Shown piece by piece: positions 52,901 through 62,768 of a stretch of 64,000 nucleotides of DNA. The notes beneath the pieces were generated by a model that was given only the letters and a program-made list of their open reading frames with translations, was not told where the DNA came from and did no database searches. A program made the translations under genes and the position numbers. Source of the stretch: Gayadomonas joobiniege G7 (GTDB taxonomy: Bacteria > Pseudomonadota > Gammaproteobacteria > Enterobacterales > Alteromonadaceae); the NCBI RefSeq assembly GCF_000300815.1, contig NZ_AMRX01000006.1, positions 930,001-994,000 of the forward strand, read 5' to 3'. How positions within the stretch are numbered: the stretch's first letter is position 1; the number at the start of each line of letters is the position of its first letter.

Positions 52901-53221
52901 ATGGATGTATTTGTTATTTTCTATCGGGTGACTGCTCGTAATCAGAACAAAAGCTGCTATATGGATGTTTGGCTGCGTGATATTACCCTTCAAGGCGCAC
53001 GCATTAATGGCCAGCTTCAAGTGCGATCTTTGGGTTATGAGATTGAGCACTGCTACGGTGAATTAGAAGTTTCACGCGAACAAATTCTAAAATATCCAGA
53101 CACGGCTAAAGCTAAATACCACGAAGCGCGTTTAATGGGCGTTGCTTACACGATTGCTGATCATCCAGACAACATATACATTGATTCACCTAACCAAACC
53201 ACAACAGATAAAACGACTTAA
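52901..53221 (+). CDS. Small hypothetical protein
   Basis: 106 residues, mixed alpha/beta, beginning VFVIFYRVTARNQNKSCYMD and with a hydrophilic threonine-rich tail. No family recognised. It has no visible membrane segment. It converges with rseC, overlapping its end by a few bases. Its single copy and lack of motifs leave the role unknown. Confidence 0.62.
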   Translation: MDVFVIFYRVTARNQNKSCYMDVWLRDITLQGARINGQLQVRSLGYEIEHCYGELEVSREQILKYPDTAKAKYHEARLMGVAYTIADHPDNIYIDSPNQTTTDKTT

Positions 53222-53673
53222 TTCGGGCACTCTATTTGCACAGAAGGTAATTTGTCAACTACCGACGGTAGTGCTCGTTTGGCGCTGGTTCGATTTAAAA
53301 ATGCTTTAACTAAAAGTAACCCACTGCCGGTTACAAGTGCGCTGAAAGCAAGCAAAAGCAATTCATTTGCAAATAACTGACCACCTGAAATCAAGCTCGC
53401 CATCAATAAAAATAACGGTACGCCATACAGATAACCGGCTCCAGAAACCAGATTGTCTTCGCTCACAGCGATAGTCACTTCTTCACCGGCAACAACCTCC
53501 TTTTCACAAACCACTAATACCTGGTTTTTTCGTCGCGTCATCGCCCTTGCCAATAAACCCGTGCCACATTCAGAGTTATGCTGACAACTTGAACAAGTGG
53601 TTTTAATTTGCGTTTCAACCCAAATTAATTGGCTGTCATACCGTTCTAACACACGGGCTTTTTCATACAACAT
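53218..53673 (-). CDS. rseC: RseC family protein
   Basis: 151 residues. The N-terminal cysteine cluster TTCSSCQHNSECGTGLL and the two membrane segments (about 80-100 and 104-124) are those of RseC/RsxC-associated proteins. In Escherichia coli RseC helps reduce SoxR and is encoded in the rpoE operon. It is the last gene of the rpoE-rseA-rseB-rseC series here and starts three bases after rseB. Confidence 0.87.
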   Translation of the reverse strand: MLYEKARVLERYDSQLIWVETQIKTTCSSCQHNSECGTGLLARAMTRRKNQVLVVCEKEVVAGEEVTIAVSEDNLVSGAGYLYGVPLFLLMASLISGGQLFANELLLLAFSALVTGSGLLLVKAFLNRTSAKRALPSVVDKLPSVQIECPN

Positions 53674-53676
53674 GGT

Positions 53677-54657
53677 TTATTTCCAGCGAATCGAATTTAA
53701 TAACCGCTCAGCCGTTTGCGGCGGAATTTTACCCACTAACGTCACTTCGTGTTGCCGCATGGGTAGCGATAAATAGGTAATTGCGCCAGAGTTTAACATC
53801 ATTGGCTGAATACTTTCTTGTTGATTTAACGGCCGCATATAGATGGAACACCATACGATACCATCCGACAGCATCATATAATCAACAATTTCTCGTCCTC
53901 CTAATAAATAGTGACGATCGAGTTTTACCGGACTAAAGCCTTTTGGCACCCAATGTATCTGCCAATCTAAGTCTGCCATCGTTTTACGTTTTTTGACAGA
54001 GTAAGGTTCGGGCAAATCAGCTTCAGCAACTTCATTAATTAGTACATTACTCTCTTCAGTCACCTGCAAGTTAGACACTTGAATTTGCTCTAACACCTCA
54101 CCTTCATTGGAAACCACAGCTGATTTTAACATCAATCCGGTCTCTTCATGCACCCAAATCCAATAATGATATCTATCATCTTGGCGTGACAAAATTCTAA
54201 TTAATCGTGCGGGTAATCCAGCAACTCGACTTTTTCCAACGACATGTAAATCGTATGATGCTTGAATCACTTTGGGATCAGCGGACAATACTTCGGGCAA
54301 CGGACTATCGGCAATAGCACCTTTAATGCTAAAAGCGGCTTCTTCTGGCTGTAGGTAAGTAACAACATCACCAACACGGATCATTTGCTGACCCGGACCA
54401 TTTAATGCCGTTAATATTTCTATTTCTTTATCATCAACGAGGCCATGAAACCACCGCCAAGGGGTCGCTTTATTGCCGCTGACAACGACAAAAGACATTT
54501 CGTAATTGAGTTTTTTTACTGCTTGTTGCATTTTTTTTATCCATTTAGCACCGTTTGTCTGTTCGGCCTGTAATGAAAAAGAAAACAACAAGGAAAAAAC
54601 AAGCCACCTGACCAAAGTGGTGAGGTGGCTTATATTGGATAATGAATATTTTAGCAT
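53677..54657 (-). CDS. rseB: Sigma-E regulatory protein RseB
   Basis: 326 residues. A signal peptide (about 1-31, ends LQA) directs it to the periplasm. The N-terminal MucB/RseB domain (about 35-215, YEMSFVVVSGNKATPWRWFHG and PARLIRILSRQDDRYHYWIW) and a smaller C-terminal domain (about 230-326) are visible. RseB binds RseA and protects it from proteolysis until envelope stress, partly by sensing lipopolysaccharide intermediates. It follows rseA by seven bases. Confidence 0.9.
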   Translation of the reverse strand: MLKYSLSNISHLTTLVRWLVFSLLFSFSLQAEQTNGAKWIKKMQQAVKKLNYEMSFVVVSGNKATPWRWFHGLVDDKEIEILTALNGPGQQMIRVGDVVTYLQPEEAAFSIKGAIADSPLPEVLSADPKVIQASYDLHVVGKSRVAGLPARLIRILSRQDDRYHYWIWVHEETGLMLKSAVVSNEGEVLEQIQVSNLQVTEESNVLINEVAEADLPEPYSVKKRKTMADLDWQIHWVPKGFSPVKLDRHYLLGGREIVDYMMLSDGIVWCSIYMRPLNQQESIQPMMLNSGAITYLSLPMRQHEVTLVGKIPPQTAERLLNSIRWK

Positions 54658-54664
54658 GCTGCGC

Positions 54665-55279
54665 TTAATGCTGAGTTACTGGTTCCTGAGATAGGTCTAG
54701 CGTATCACGGGTTGCAACTTCTCGCACCTTAAGTTGTTGAGCATGATCCATAATATAACTGTTAATTCGCTGACGCTGACGCTCGGCATCATACGAAGAT
54801 ACCTGTGGGTAGGTTTCAACTTGCTGCATACTAACTGGGTCTAGATTACCCCCAACAGGTAAAGTTTGAATCAGTGGTTTAGGTACCTCAACCGGACTAT
54901 CAGATGAATCAACCTGCAAACCAACCACTAAAGCGGCAGCAAATGAAGCAGCTAACCCATATTGCATTGCAGGTCGAAAAATCGAAATGACCTTATTATT
55001 TTTACGCCGGGCTGGTGCAGCGGAATCATTAAAGGTTGCATTGTGTTTCGCATTAGGTGCTAAAACAACAGGCTCTTTATCAATTGCTTCAGCGATTTTG
55101 GCCGATAAATCAAGGTCAATTTGCGCCGGTAAATCATTTCTCATGGCATCACCGATGAGATTGTAGCGGCCAAAACATCCGGCCATTTTATTATCCTGCT
55201 TAAGCTTATCAATCACATGATTATCATCACACTGATTGTCAACAAAAGCAGAAATGTTTTCTTTCAGTTTTGAATTCAT
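54665..55279 (-). CDS. rseA: Anti-sigma-E factor RseA
   Basis: 204 residues. The N-terminal anti-sigma domain (about 1-75, ENISAFVDNQCDDNHVIDKL and CFGRYNLIGDAMRNDL) holds RpoE, a single membrane segment (about 105-123) follows a basic stretch, and the C-terminal part is periplasmic and binds RseB. Envelope stress triggers DegS/RseP cleavage and frees RpoE. It lies between rpoE and rseB. Confidence 0.9.
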   Translation of the reverse strand: MNSKLKENISAFVDNQCDDNHVIDKLKQDNKMAGCFGRYNLIGDAMRNDLPAQIDLDLSAKIAEAIDKEPVVLAPNAKHNATFNDSAAPARRKNNKVISIFRPAMQYGLAASFAAALVVGLQVDSSDSPVEVPKPLIQTLPVGGNLDPVSMQQVETYPQVSSYDAERQRQRINSYIMDHAQQLKVREVATRDTLDLSQEPVTQH

Positions 55280-55337
55280 ACTCTCTTCACTTATCCAACA
55301 ACAAATTTAATTTAAAGATCCCAGCACAGCTAGATTA

Positions 55338-55916
55338 TTAGCGAGCCAACATAGGCTGCAGATTATTATCAATTGCTTCCCGCGCCCGAAAAATTCTTGA
55401 ACGCACTGTGCCGACCGGACAATCCATTACCTGAGCAATTTCTTCATAGCTCATGCCATCCACTTCACGCAGAGTAATTGCCGTTTTTAAGTCGTCCGGC
55501 AAAGTATCTATGGTGTTATAAATGACTTTTTTAATGTCGTCCGACATCAGGAGTCCTTCCGGTGAACCATTCACTCTTAGCGCATCTGCGCTATCGATAA
55601 ACTCAGCATCACCAATATCAATATCGTTTACGGCCACTTTGCGAGCTTGTGATGCGATATAATTTTTTGCACTGTTCACCGCAATTCGGTACAACCAAGT
55701 ATAAAATGCACTATCACCGCGAAAACCGGGGATCGCCCGATAGGCTTTTATAAAAGCTTCTTGCACTACATCAGCAACATCACCAGGGTGTTTAACATAG
55801 CGAGACACTAAATTAGACACTTTGTGCTGATATTTTTGCACAAGCAGATTAAACGCTTGTTTGTCGCCGCGCTGAACTCGTTCAACCAATTGTTGGTCAC
55901 TAATCTCAGGCTTCAT
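55338..55916 (-). CDS. rpoE: RNA polymerase sigma-E factor
   Basis: 192 residues, the usual length. Region 2 (QKYQHKVSNLVSRYVKHPGD then DVVQEAFIKAYRAIPGFRGD and FYTWLYRIAVNSAKNYI) and region 4 (ITLREVDGMSYEEIAQVMDC then PVGTVRSRIFRAREAI) are typical of ECF RpoE. It directs the outer-membrane stress regulon. First gene of the rpoE-rseABC operon, with a matching sigma-E promoter at 55987-56014 for autoregulation. Confidence 0.96.
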   Translation of the reverse strand: MKPEISDQQLVERVQRGDKQAFNLLVQKYQHKVSNLVSRYVKHPGDVADVVQEAFIKAYRAIPGFRGDSAFYTWLYRIAVNSAKNYIASQARKVAVNDIDIGDAEFIDSADALRVNGSPEGLLMSDDIKKVIYNTIDTLPDDLKTAITLREVDGMSYEEIAQVMDCPVGTVRSRIFRAREAIDNNLQPMLAR

Positions 55917-55986
55917 TATGACCTGCGCTCCTGTATCTACTTAAATCTTGTACTAAAATAAATTCTATTGTTTTGTTTTATGCTCT

Positions 55987-56014
55987 AATAGACCGACAGT
56001 GATTTAAAAAGTTC
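55987..56014 (-). promoter_or_regulatory. Sigma-E autoregulatory promoter of rpoE
   Basis: On the - strand GAACTT (56014-56009), a 16-base spacer and TCTATT (55992-55987), matching the pattern GAACTT-N16-TCTA of known rpoE autoregulatory promoters. It lies about 70 bases upstream of the rpoE start and shares the divergent region with nadB. Confidence 0.72.
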
Positions 56015-56104
56015 TAAAATTTTTATTTATCTGTAAAATCGATATCTAAAGCCCTTGTTAGTGAACTCACTGACCCACTTTAACCAACAGCAAGAAAATT
56101 GATT

Positions 56105-57712
56105 ATGAAACAAGCTCCGCATGAGCACAAGTGTGACGTTTTAGTTATTGGTGCCGGTGCCGCAGGCTTAACTCTAGCCCTGCGATTAGCCAGCAAAGCC
56201 AATATTATAGTGTTAAGTAAAGCTAAACTTAAAGAAGGTTCAACCTATTATGCCCAAGGCGGAATAGCGGCAGTATTTGACAAGGACGACAGCATAGAAT
56301 CTCATGTGCAAGATACTCTGATAGCCGGTGCCGGATTATGTGACGAAAAAACCGTACGTTTTACCGCGGAAAAGGCCAAACAAAGCCTCGAAACTTTAAT
56401 CAGTTACGGGGTACCGTTTGACACCATTCCCGGCGAAGATGGTAAACAAAAATACCACCTAACTCGCGAAGGCGGACACAGCCACAGACGGATCCTACAT
56501 GCCGCCGATGCCACTGGCAAAGCAGTGCAAAAAACCTTAATCCGAAGTGCCAAATCACATCAAAGCATTCGTATATTTGAGCGTTATAATGCAGTTGATT
56601 TAATCACTGCAAAAAAATTAAAACAAGCTCATAAACAAGTTTATGGTGCTTATGTTTGGAACCGTGATAGCGAACAAGTTGAAGTGATTAAAGCCGCTAA
56701 AGTCATTTTGGCAACTGGCGGAGCGAGTAAAGTATATCAATATACGTCTAACCCAGATATCGCCAGCGGTGATGGGATTGCAATGGCATGGCGCGCCGGT
56801 TGTAGGATCGCCAATATGGAATTTAACCAATTTCATCCAACCTGTTTGTTTCACCCGGATGCCCGCAACTTTTTATTAACCGAAGCCCTGCGCGGTGAAG
56901 GCGCTTATTTAACTCGCCCGGACGGAAGTCGCTTTATGCCAGATTTTGATGACAGAGCCGAATTAGCGCCACGCGACATTGTTGCTCGAGCGATCGACTT
57001 CGAAATGAAGCGTTTAGGGGCAGACTGCATGTATTTAGACATCACCCATAAACCTAAAGATTTTATTAAACATCATTTTCCAACCATTTATAAACGCTGC
57101 AAACAGTTTGGGATTAACATGAGTAAAAGTCCAATCCCTGTGGTACCCGCAGCACATTATACTTGCGGTGGGGTCATGACGAATCTAAACGGGCAAACAG
57201 ATATCGAAAACCTTTATGCCATTGGTGAAGTTGCCTATACGGGATTGCATGGTGCCAACCGAATGGCCAGCAATTCCTTATTAGAGTGTTTGGTATTTGC
57301 CGAAGCAGCTGCAACCAACATTCTTCAGTCTGGTTTTGATGTGTCTAAATTCCCCACGATCCCAGCTTGGGATGAAAGTAAAGTCTCTGATAGTGATGAA
57401 GAAGTGGTGATTCAGCATAATTGGCACGAGCTTAGATTATTAATGTGGGACTATGTGGGCATAGTGCGAACCAACAAACGATTGGAGCGCGCATTGAGGC
57501 GTATAGAGCTACTGCAACAAGAGGTTGACGAATATTACGCCAACTTTAAAGTCAGCAATAACCTGCTTGAGTTAAGAAACTTATTAGATGTTGCCGAGCT
57601 CATTGTAAAATGTGCAATGCAACGAAAAGAAAGTCGCGGGTTGCATTACAATTTGGATTACCCAAACACTGCAAAAGATGCCAAACCCAGCATTTTAGTG
57701 CCCGACTCTTAA
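56105..57712 (+). CDS. nadB: L-aspartate oxidase
   Basis: About 535 residues, normal for NadB. The FAD-binding [14 protein letters not shown] motif lies near residue 18. [20 protein letters not shown] and [10 protein letters not shown] are conserved in the succinate dehydrogenase-like flavoprotein fold, and a C-terminal helical domain follows. It oxidises L-aspartate to iminoaspartate, the first step of NAD synthesis. Divergent from rpoE, the usual gammaproteobacterial order. The ATG at 56105 is preferred to a TTG two codons earlier. Confidence 0.94.
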   Translation: MKQAPHEHKCDVLVIGAGAAGLTLALRLASKANIIVLSKAKLKEGSTYYAQGGIAAVFDKDDSIESHVQDTLIAGAGLCDEKTVRFTAEKAKQSLETLISYGVPFDTIPGEDGKQKYHLTREGGHSHRRILHAADATGKAVQKTLIRSAKSHQSIRIFERYNAVDLITAKKLKQAHKQVYGAYVWNRDSEQVEVIKAAKVILATGGASKVYQYTSNPDIASGDGIAMAWRAGCRIANMEFNQFHPTCLFHPDARNFLLTEALRGEGAYLTRPDGSRFMPDFDDRAELAPRDIVARAIDFEMKRLGADCMYLDITHKPKDFIKHHFPTIYKRCKQFGINMSKSPIPVVPAAHYTCGGVMTNLNGQTDIENLYAIGEVAYTGLHGANRMASNSLLECLVFAEAAATNILQSGFDVSKFPTIPAWDESKVSDSDEEVVIQHNWHELRLLMWDYVGIVRTNKRLERALRRIELLQQEVDEYYANFKVSNNLLELRNLLDVAELIVKCAMQRKESRGLHYNLDYPNTAKDAKPSILVPDS

Positions 57713-58096
57713 TATTTTTATGGTTCGGCGCAGCCGACTCTGCGCTTGTTTATCTAACATATCTGGGGCAAACAAAAGACTTTTTTGCCCCATCCTTAAC
57801 CAAATCCAGTTATTTAGATAACAAGAATTTTTATTAATTAAAAAACGCTCGTCACCAACCATAAAATAAGCTCTAAAAGTTTCTACTTTGAGATAATAAT
57901 CACAACTGATTTGTTGTTGCTGTATTTGCCGCATAAAGCCAATTGTTAAAATTAATAATCCCAACATAGCCCCACAGAGCAGACCAAGGTGATTCACTTC
58001 GATTAACAGACACCAAGCCATTACGGCAAATAATCCACCAACATAATAAGATTTTAAGCGTCCGGGACGACTTTTAATCAGATAATATTGCGCCAT
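57695..58096 (-). CDS. YgfX/CptA-like membrane protein
   Basis: 133 residues with two membrane segments (about 18-37 and 38-55) and a C-terminal beta-rich part with [18 protein letters not shown]. This matches the YgfX family, whose gene normally follows sdhE (ygfY), as here, with overlap of 23 bases. YgfX was described as a cell-division/morphology toxin (CptA), though its main role is uncertain. Its 3' end overlaps that of nadB by 18 bases. Confidence 0.75.
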   Translation of the reverse strand: MAQYYLIKSRPGRLKSYYVGGLFAVMAWCLLIEVNHLGLLCGAMLGLLILTIGFMRQIQQQQISCDYYLKVETFRAYFMVGDERFLINKNSCYLNNWIWLRMGQKSLLFAPDMLDKQAQSRLRRTIKILRVGH

Positions 58097-58328
58097 TTAA
58101 CGTATGAATTTTTTTAATCAACGCCGCGAATTCGGCATCTTCACATTTTTCATGTCCCATAAACCAAGCAAAGAGTTGCGGATCGTCCCCTTCTAACAAA
58201 CGCTGAAAAGTCAACTTTTCTTGATCTGGCAAGTCAGCATAATGTTTTTCTACAAAAGGCATTAAAATAACGTCTAGCTCAAGCATACCGCGGCGGCACG
58301 CCCATCGAGTTCTGGCCTGACTTTGCAT
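58074..58328 (-). CDS. sdhE: FAD assembly factor SdhE
   Basis: 84 residues, normal size. The family signature RRGMLELDVILMPFV (about 12-26) is present, with the conserved RRG that contacts the flavoprotein; GDDPQLFAWFMGH follows. SdhE promotes covalent FAD attachment to succinate dehydrogenase and related flavoproteins. Its gene partners with ygfX and diverges from ygfZ. Confidence 0.92.
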   Translation of the reverse strand: MQSQARTRWACRRGMLELDVILMPFVEKHYADLPDQEKLTFQRLLEGDDPQLFAWFMGHEKCEDAEFAALIKKIHTLNGAILSD

Positions 58329-58437
58329 AAAATATATCCTATTTGTTATCTATTTGTCGTCTAAGTATATACGCCCCTTGCGCTATGCTACAATGCCCCC
58401 ACACTAATAGGCATGGTTTTCAATATAAGGTTTATTT

Positions 58438-59340
58438 ATGTCGCAACAAGTTGTAGCTTTACAAAACTGGCAGGCCATTAAAGCCACTGGTGACGACGCC
58501 TGCCAATTTTTAAATAGTCAATTAACCTGTGATCTCACTGCTTTGGCCAAAGATCAAGCCACTTTTGCCAGTCATTGTGACGCTAAAGGCAAAGTATGGG
58601 CTCAGTCATTTATTTTAAACCTACCCGAGCAGTATTGGCTGTTTCAACATCAAAGCAGCATTGATAAATCGCTGCAAAACTTCAAAAAGTTTTCAGTTTT
58701 TTCAAAAGTCGAGTTTAGTGAAGCCGTTCAGCCCTACCAGTTTTACGCGTGGCTAAATGCACCACTAAATCTACTCTTGCACGAAACTCAAGAAAAAGAC
58801 GACTTGGTGATCGTTCGCATGAGCGAATCGATCCACTTAATTGCGGCTAAATCGGCTGAAAAAGTAAGCGAATTTACTGAGCAGCCAATCAGCGATGATC
58901 AGCAAGGTTTTATTAAAGCGCTCAGCGACGATTTAATACCATTTTTAGGCAGTACTGAGTTGCAACAAAAGTATGTCCCACAAATGTTAAATGCCCATGC
59001 AATCAAAGGCATCAGCTTTAAAAAAGGCTGTTATATGGGGCAAGAAACCGTGGCTCGAATGCGCTATCGCGGTGGCCTTAAAAAAGCAACTTATGCATTT
59101 AATGGCGCAGGAAAAATAGCGCCCGAAACCAATTTAGAAGTGGCCCTAGGTGACAGTTGGCGACGCGCTGGCGAAGTCATATTGAGTCATTATGATGCCG
59201 CTTCAGACACCAGTTTGGGTATGGCTGTTTTGCCTATCGACTCAGACACAAACGCAACATTCAGAGTAAAGGATAATGACAGCCAAAAGGTTCAACTGTC
59301 CGCTCTGCCCTACTCACTAGACTACGAGGAAAGCAAATGA
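58438..59340 (+). CDS. ygfZ: tRNA-modifying protein YgfZ
   Basis: 300 residues. The hallmark folate-binding motif KGCYMGQETVARMRYRG is complete (about 196-212). YgfZ uses tetrahydrofolate and supports assembly or repair of certain iron-sulfur enzymes. N-terminal glycine-cleavage-T-like domain (about 10-220) and C-terminal beta barrel. Divergent from sdhE, as often in gammaproteobacteria. The next gene overlaps its end by 4 bases. Confidence 0.92.
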   Translation: MSQQVVALQNWQAIKATGDDACQFLNSQLTCDLTALAKDQATFASHCDAKGKVWAQSFILNLPEQYWLFQHQSSIDKSLQNFKKFSVFSKVEFSEAVQPYQFYAWLNAPLNLLLHETQEKDDLVIVRMSESIHLIAAKSAEKVSEFTEQPISDDQQGFIKALSDDLIPFLGSTELQQKYVPQMLNAHAIKGISFKKGCYMGQETVARMRYRGGLKKATYAFNGAGKIAPETNLEVALGDSWRRAGEVILSHYDAASDTSLGMAVLPIDSDTNATFRVKDNDSQKVQLSALPYSLDYEESK

Positions 59341-59849
59341 AAATAGCAGCTAATACAGTTGTCGCCATGCACTATGAAGTAAAAAAACAAGGTGAAAACG
59401 AAGTGATAGATTCATCAAAAGGCGGTGAGCCATTATCTTTTATCTATGGCAAAGGTTTTTTAATTCCAGGTTTAGAACAAGCGATGCAAGATAAAGAAGC
59501 AGGTGACAGTTTTTCTGCCGTGATTGATCCAAGCAGTGCATACGGTGAATATCACGAAGCTTTATCACAACGTTTACCGATTGATGTATTTGATCATATT
59601 GATGAAATTCATGAAGGTATGACATTGCGCGCGGACACAGATCAGGGTCAACAGTCTGTTATCATCACTAAAATCGAAGACGATTTTGTCACTGTTGATG
59701 GCAATCATCCGCTGGCAGGTTTAACGTTAGAGTTTGATGTGAATGTTGTTTCTGTTCGCGAAGCAACTGAAGAAGAACTTGCGCACGGTCATGTACACGA
59801 AAAAGCATCAAGCTGTTGTGGTGACGACAAAAGCGATTGCTGTGACTAG
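59337..59849 (+). CDS. slyD: FKBP-type peptidyl-prolyl isomerase SlyD
   Basis: 170 residues. The SlyD arrangement is visible: FKBP part with PLSFIYGKGFLIPGLEQAM, an inserted chaperone flap (about 70-120), and a C-terminal histidine/cysteine tail (HGHVHEKASSCCGDDKSDC) that binds metal such as nickel. The tail is shorter than in Escherichia coli. It folds proline-containing proteins and aids nickel-enzyme maturation. Confidence 0.9.
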   Translation: MKIAANTVVAMHYEVKKQGENEVIDSSKGGEPLSFIYGKGFLIPGLEQAMQDKEAGDSFSAVIDPSSAYGEYHEALSQRLPIDVFDHIDEIHEGMTLRADTDQGQQSVIITKIEDDFVTVDGNHPLAGLTLEFDVNVVSVREATEEELAHGHVHEKASSCCGDDKSDCCD

Positions 59850-59858
59850 GTGAATTCG

Positions 59859-60584
59859 CTAGTAAGGCAGCGGTGTTCCGCGCCAATGTAATAAGTGTCC
59901 AGAGTCAGCTACCGTTAACTGATCAACTATTTGATCGATTCGTTTCGCTGTCTGCTCTGGACTGTATAATCGCTGTGCTGAGATGTTTTTTTGAAATGGC
60001 TTAGACAATTGGCTGTCTGTTGTGCCTGGATGTAAAGCCACTAAGATATTTTTAGGGTAGTTTCTAGCCCATTCAATCGAGGTTGTTTTCACTAACATAT
60101 TTAAAGCCGCTTTGCTGGCTCGATAACTATACCAACCGCCTAACTTATTATCAGTAATACTGCCCACCATAGCCGACAATGCGATAAAAATGGTTTTATA
60201 TCGGCGGGTAGATACACTATCAGCCGCTTTAAGTAAGTTGAGATGAGCGATAAAATTTGCTTCTAGGTTTGCTTGTATGCCTTTTAAACTGACCTCTTGC
60301 AGCGATTTTTCGGCTTTAACCTGGTTATTAGATAAAAACCCACAGGTGTTTAACCAGATATCCACCTGCAACGCTTGCTGGTTTATGTACTTTACCAAAG
60401 GTTCAACGGCTGACTCATCACTTAAGGATACCTGATACCAGTGCATTCGCTGCTTAAACATCTGCTGTGACGGTGATCGACTTATCAATAAAAACTCATG
60501 CGTTGGAAATTTCGTGAACCATATTTGAGCAATGGCTTTAGCGATTGCACCGCTCGCACCTGCAATAACAATACAAGGTTTCAT
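59859..60584 (-). CDS. Short-chain dehydrogenase/reductase
   Basis: 241 residues. The Rossmann entry VIAGASGAIAKAIAQIW replaces the usual TGxxxGxG with a related glycine pattern, and YSYRASKAALNML has the catalytic Tyr and Lys. NTCGFL resembles the NNAG motif. Family type resembles CsgA-like SDRs. Substrate unknown; NAD(P)H-dependent oxidoreductase is the safe call. Confidence 0.85.
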   Translation of the reverse strand: MKPCIVIAGASGAIAKAIAQIWFTKFPTHEFLLISRSPSQQMFKQRMHWYQVSLSDESAVEPLVKYINQQALQVDIWLNTCGFLSNNQVKAEKSLQEVSLKGIQANLEANFIAHLNLLKAADSVSTRRYKTIFIALSAMVGSITDNKLGGWYSYRASKAALNMLVKTTSIEWARNYPKNILVALHPGTTDSQLSKPFQKNISAQRLYSPEQTAKRIDQIVDQLTVADSGHLLHWRGTPLPY

Positions 60585-60699
60585 TTCGCACTCCGTAAAT
60601 AAGATATTAACGAAAACTCATAATCAATAGATCAGTTCGACTCACACCCAAATAACAGGTAAACTTCTGGCAAATAAACCTTCATGACTCAACACTCTA

Positions 60700-61314
60700 A
60701 TGACTGATAAAACTCAAATTGTATTAGCAACCGGCAACGCCGGCAAAGTTGCTGAGCTACAGCAGATGTTAAGTGACAGCCCGTTTGATATTGTTTCGCA
60801 AAAAAGTCTAAATGTACCGGATGCAATTGAAGATGGTTTATCTTTTATCGAAAACGCAATAAAAAAAGCCCGCAATGCGTGCTTGCATACGGGATTGCCA
60901 GCCATTGCTGATGATTCAGGTTTAGAAGTTGATTATTTAAAAGGTGCGCCTGGCATCTACTCTGCTCGTTATGCTGGTGAAAATGCCAGCGATCAGGACA
61001 ATATAGACAAACTAATGGCGGCGTTAAGCTCAGCCCCGGCGGATCAACGCCATGCAAGATTCCAATGTGTTTTAGTCTATTTGCGCCATGCCGAAGATCC
61101 CACTCCGATTGTCTGCCATGCGAGTTGGCCAGGGCTAATAGCCGAGCAGCAAAATGGTTTAAACGGCTTTGGGTATGATCCAATATTTTATCTGCCAGAG
61201 TACCAATGCACATCGGCCGAACTAGAAAAGTCGTTTAAAAACCAAGTCAGCCATCGCGGCCAAGCATTGAAAAGGTTGGTAGCCGCTCTGAACACATTAG
61301 GGGGCCACAGCTAA
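60700..61314 (+). CDS. rdgB: XTP/dITP diphosphatase (RdgB/HAM1)
   Basis: 204 residues. All signatures are present: [16 protein letters not shown] (N terminus), [49 protein letters not shown] and [11 protein letters not shown]. It hydrolyses deaminated purine nucleotides (dITP, XTP) and keeps them out of DNA. Its stop is followed directly by the hemW-like ATG. Confidence 0.95.
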   Translation: MTDKTQIVLATGNAGKVAELQQMLSDSPFDIVSQKSLNVPDAIEDGLSFIENAIKKARNACLHTGLPAIADDSGLEVDYLKGAPGIYSARYAGENASDQDNIDKLMAALSSAPADQRHARFQCVLVYLRHAEDPTPIVCHASWPGLIAEQQNGLNGFGYDPIFYLPEYQCTSAELEKSFKNQVSHRGQALKRLVAALNTLGGHS

Positions 61315-62460
61315 ATGCAGCACCCCCCGCTCAGTTTATATATTCATATTCCCTGGTGTGCTCAAAAGTGTCCGTATTGTGACTTTAATTCACACGCGGT
61401 TAAACAAGGGATCCCAGAACAAGAATATGTGCAAGCTTTGACTCTCGATTTACAAACCGATGCGCATTTAGCGGCTTCACGCCCCTTACAAAGCATATTT
61501 TTTGGTGGTGGTACACCCAGTATATTTAGCGCGGCCAGCATTGCCGCCATTTTAAAACAAGTAAAAAATAATTTTAGCCTAACTGACGATTGCGAAATCA
61601 CGCTAGAAGCCAACCCAGGGACGTTAGACAACCAAAAATTATCGGCTTTTGCAGAGGCTGGCATTAATCGTTTTTCGATCGGTGTGCAGAGCTTTCAAGC
61701 GGCTAAATTAAACAAACTCGGCCGGATCCATAATCCTCAACAAGCGATAGCAGCCGCGCAGACTGCGGCTAAGTTAACAATTAAAAGTTTTAACTTAGAT
61801 TTAATGCATGGTTTACCTGAGCAAAACATGCAAGATGCGCTGGCAGATTTACAACAAGCGATCGATTTACAGGCACCGCATATTTCTTGGTATCAATTAA
61901 CGATAGAGCCTAACACGCTATTTGCTTCACAACCGCCTAAATTACCACAAGACGAGGTGCTTGCTGATATCCAGCAAGCTGGTCAGGCACTGCTTGCTGC
62001 AAACGGCTACCACCAGTACGAAGTCAGTGCGTACAGTAAAAAAGGATATCAAAGCCAGCATAATCTAAATTATTGGCGTTTTGGTGATTATCTAGCGGTT
62101 GGTTGTGGTGCCCATGGCAAAATCACTCAACCCGAGCAAGAACGCATTTTACGTTACGAAAAAATCAAACATCCTAAAGGCTATCTAGCAGCTGATAACT
62201 TCGTATATAAAAGCCACTCTGTGGCGATAGAAGACAGAGCCTTTGAGTATTTTATGAATCGCTTTCGTTTACTTGAGGCTTGCCCGGTCGATGAGTTTAC
62301 CCGCTTAACAGGATTACCTTTCACACAGGTTGAAAGCCAGATAGACACCGCATTATCACGCGACTTATTAACTCTGCGCTTAAAAAATAATAGCCAATAT
62401 TTACAAGTCACAGAACGTGGTCAAAGATATTTAAACGATTTACTCGCGTTATTCATTTGA
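61315..62460 (+). CDS. hemW: HemW-like radical SAM protein
   Basis: 381 residues. The radical SAM cluster motif CAQKCPYCDFNSH (Cys x3 Cys x2 Cys) lies near residues 15-22, followed by IFFGGGTPSIF, LEANPG and GVQSFQAAKLNKLGRIHN. HemW binds heme and may insert it into enzymes; it was once called coproporphyrinogen oxidase. Adjacent to rdgB, the usual order in gammaproteobacteria. Confidence 0.92.
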   Translation: MQHPPLSLYIHIPWCAQKCPYCDFNSHAVKQGIPEQEYVQALTLDLQTDAHLAASRPLQSIFFGGGTPSIFSAASIAAILKQVKNNFSLTDDCEITLEANPGTLDNQKLSAFAEAGINRFSIGVQSFQAAKLNKLGRIHNPQQAIAAAQTAAKLTIKSFNLDLMHGLPEQNMQDALADLQQAIDLQAPHISWYQLTIEPNTLFASQPPKLPQDEVLADIQQAGQALLAANGYHQYEVSAYSKKGYQSQHNLNYWRFGDYLAVGCGAHGKITQPEQERILRYEKIKHPKGYLAADNFVYKSHSVAIEDRAFEYFMNRFRLLEACPVDEFTRLTGLPFTQVESQIDTALSRDLLTLRLKNNSQYLQVTERGQRYLNDLLALFI

Positions 62461-62712
62461 CGATTTTTTGTCTCGCTTCGTGCGATAACTAAAATGCCGA
62501 TACGGAAACCATTTGTGTATCCAAATAAATTGGATACACAAGATCACCAGCAATAAAACAACCACAATTAACAAAATAGTCTGAAAGGACAAATCGGTAC
62601 AGGTGTTTAGAATAATCACAAGCAAAATAGGTAACATGATAGCCGAAACCGACAACATCATGACGAATTTGGAGATAAGCTTTGCGCGTTTGTCCTCGGG
62701 TAGCTGCACCAT
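62449..62712 (-). CDS. Small membrane protein
   Basis: 87 residues with two hydrophobic segments (about 12-32 and 39-60, VSAIMLPILLVIILNTC and TILLIVVVLLLVILCIQF) and a basic C-terminal tail. No family recognised. Its end overlaps the end of hemW by 12 bases, the two being convergent. Confidence 0.6.
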   Translation of the reverse strand: MVQLPEDKRAKLISKFVMMLSVSAIMLPILLVIILNTCTDLSFQTILLIVVVLLLVILCIQFIWIHKWFPYRHFSYRTKRDKKSSNE

Positions 62713-62768
62713 ATAAATTGCACCTTATATAATAAGTGAATTACATTCGATACAGCTGAATGAGTCCG

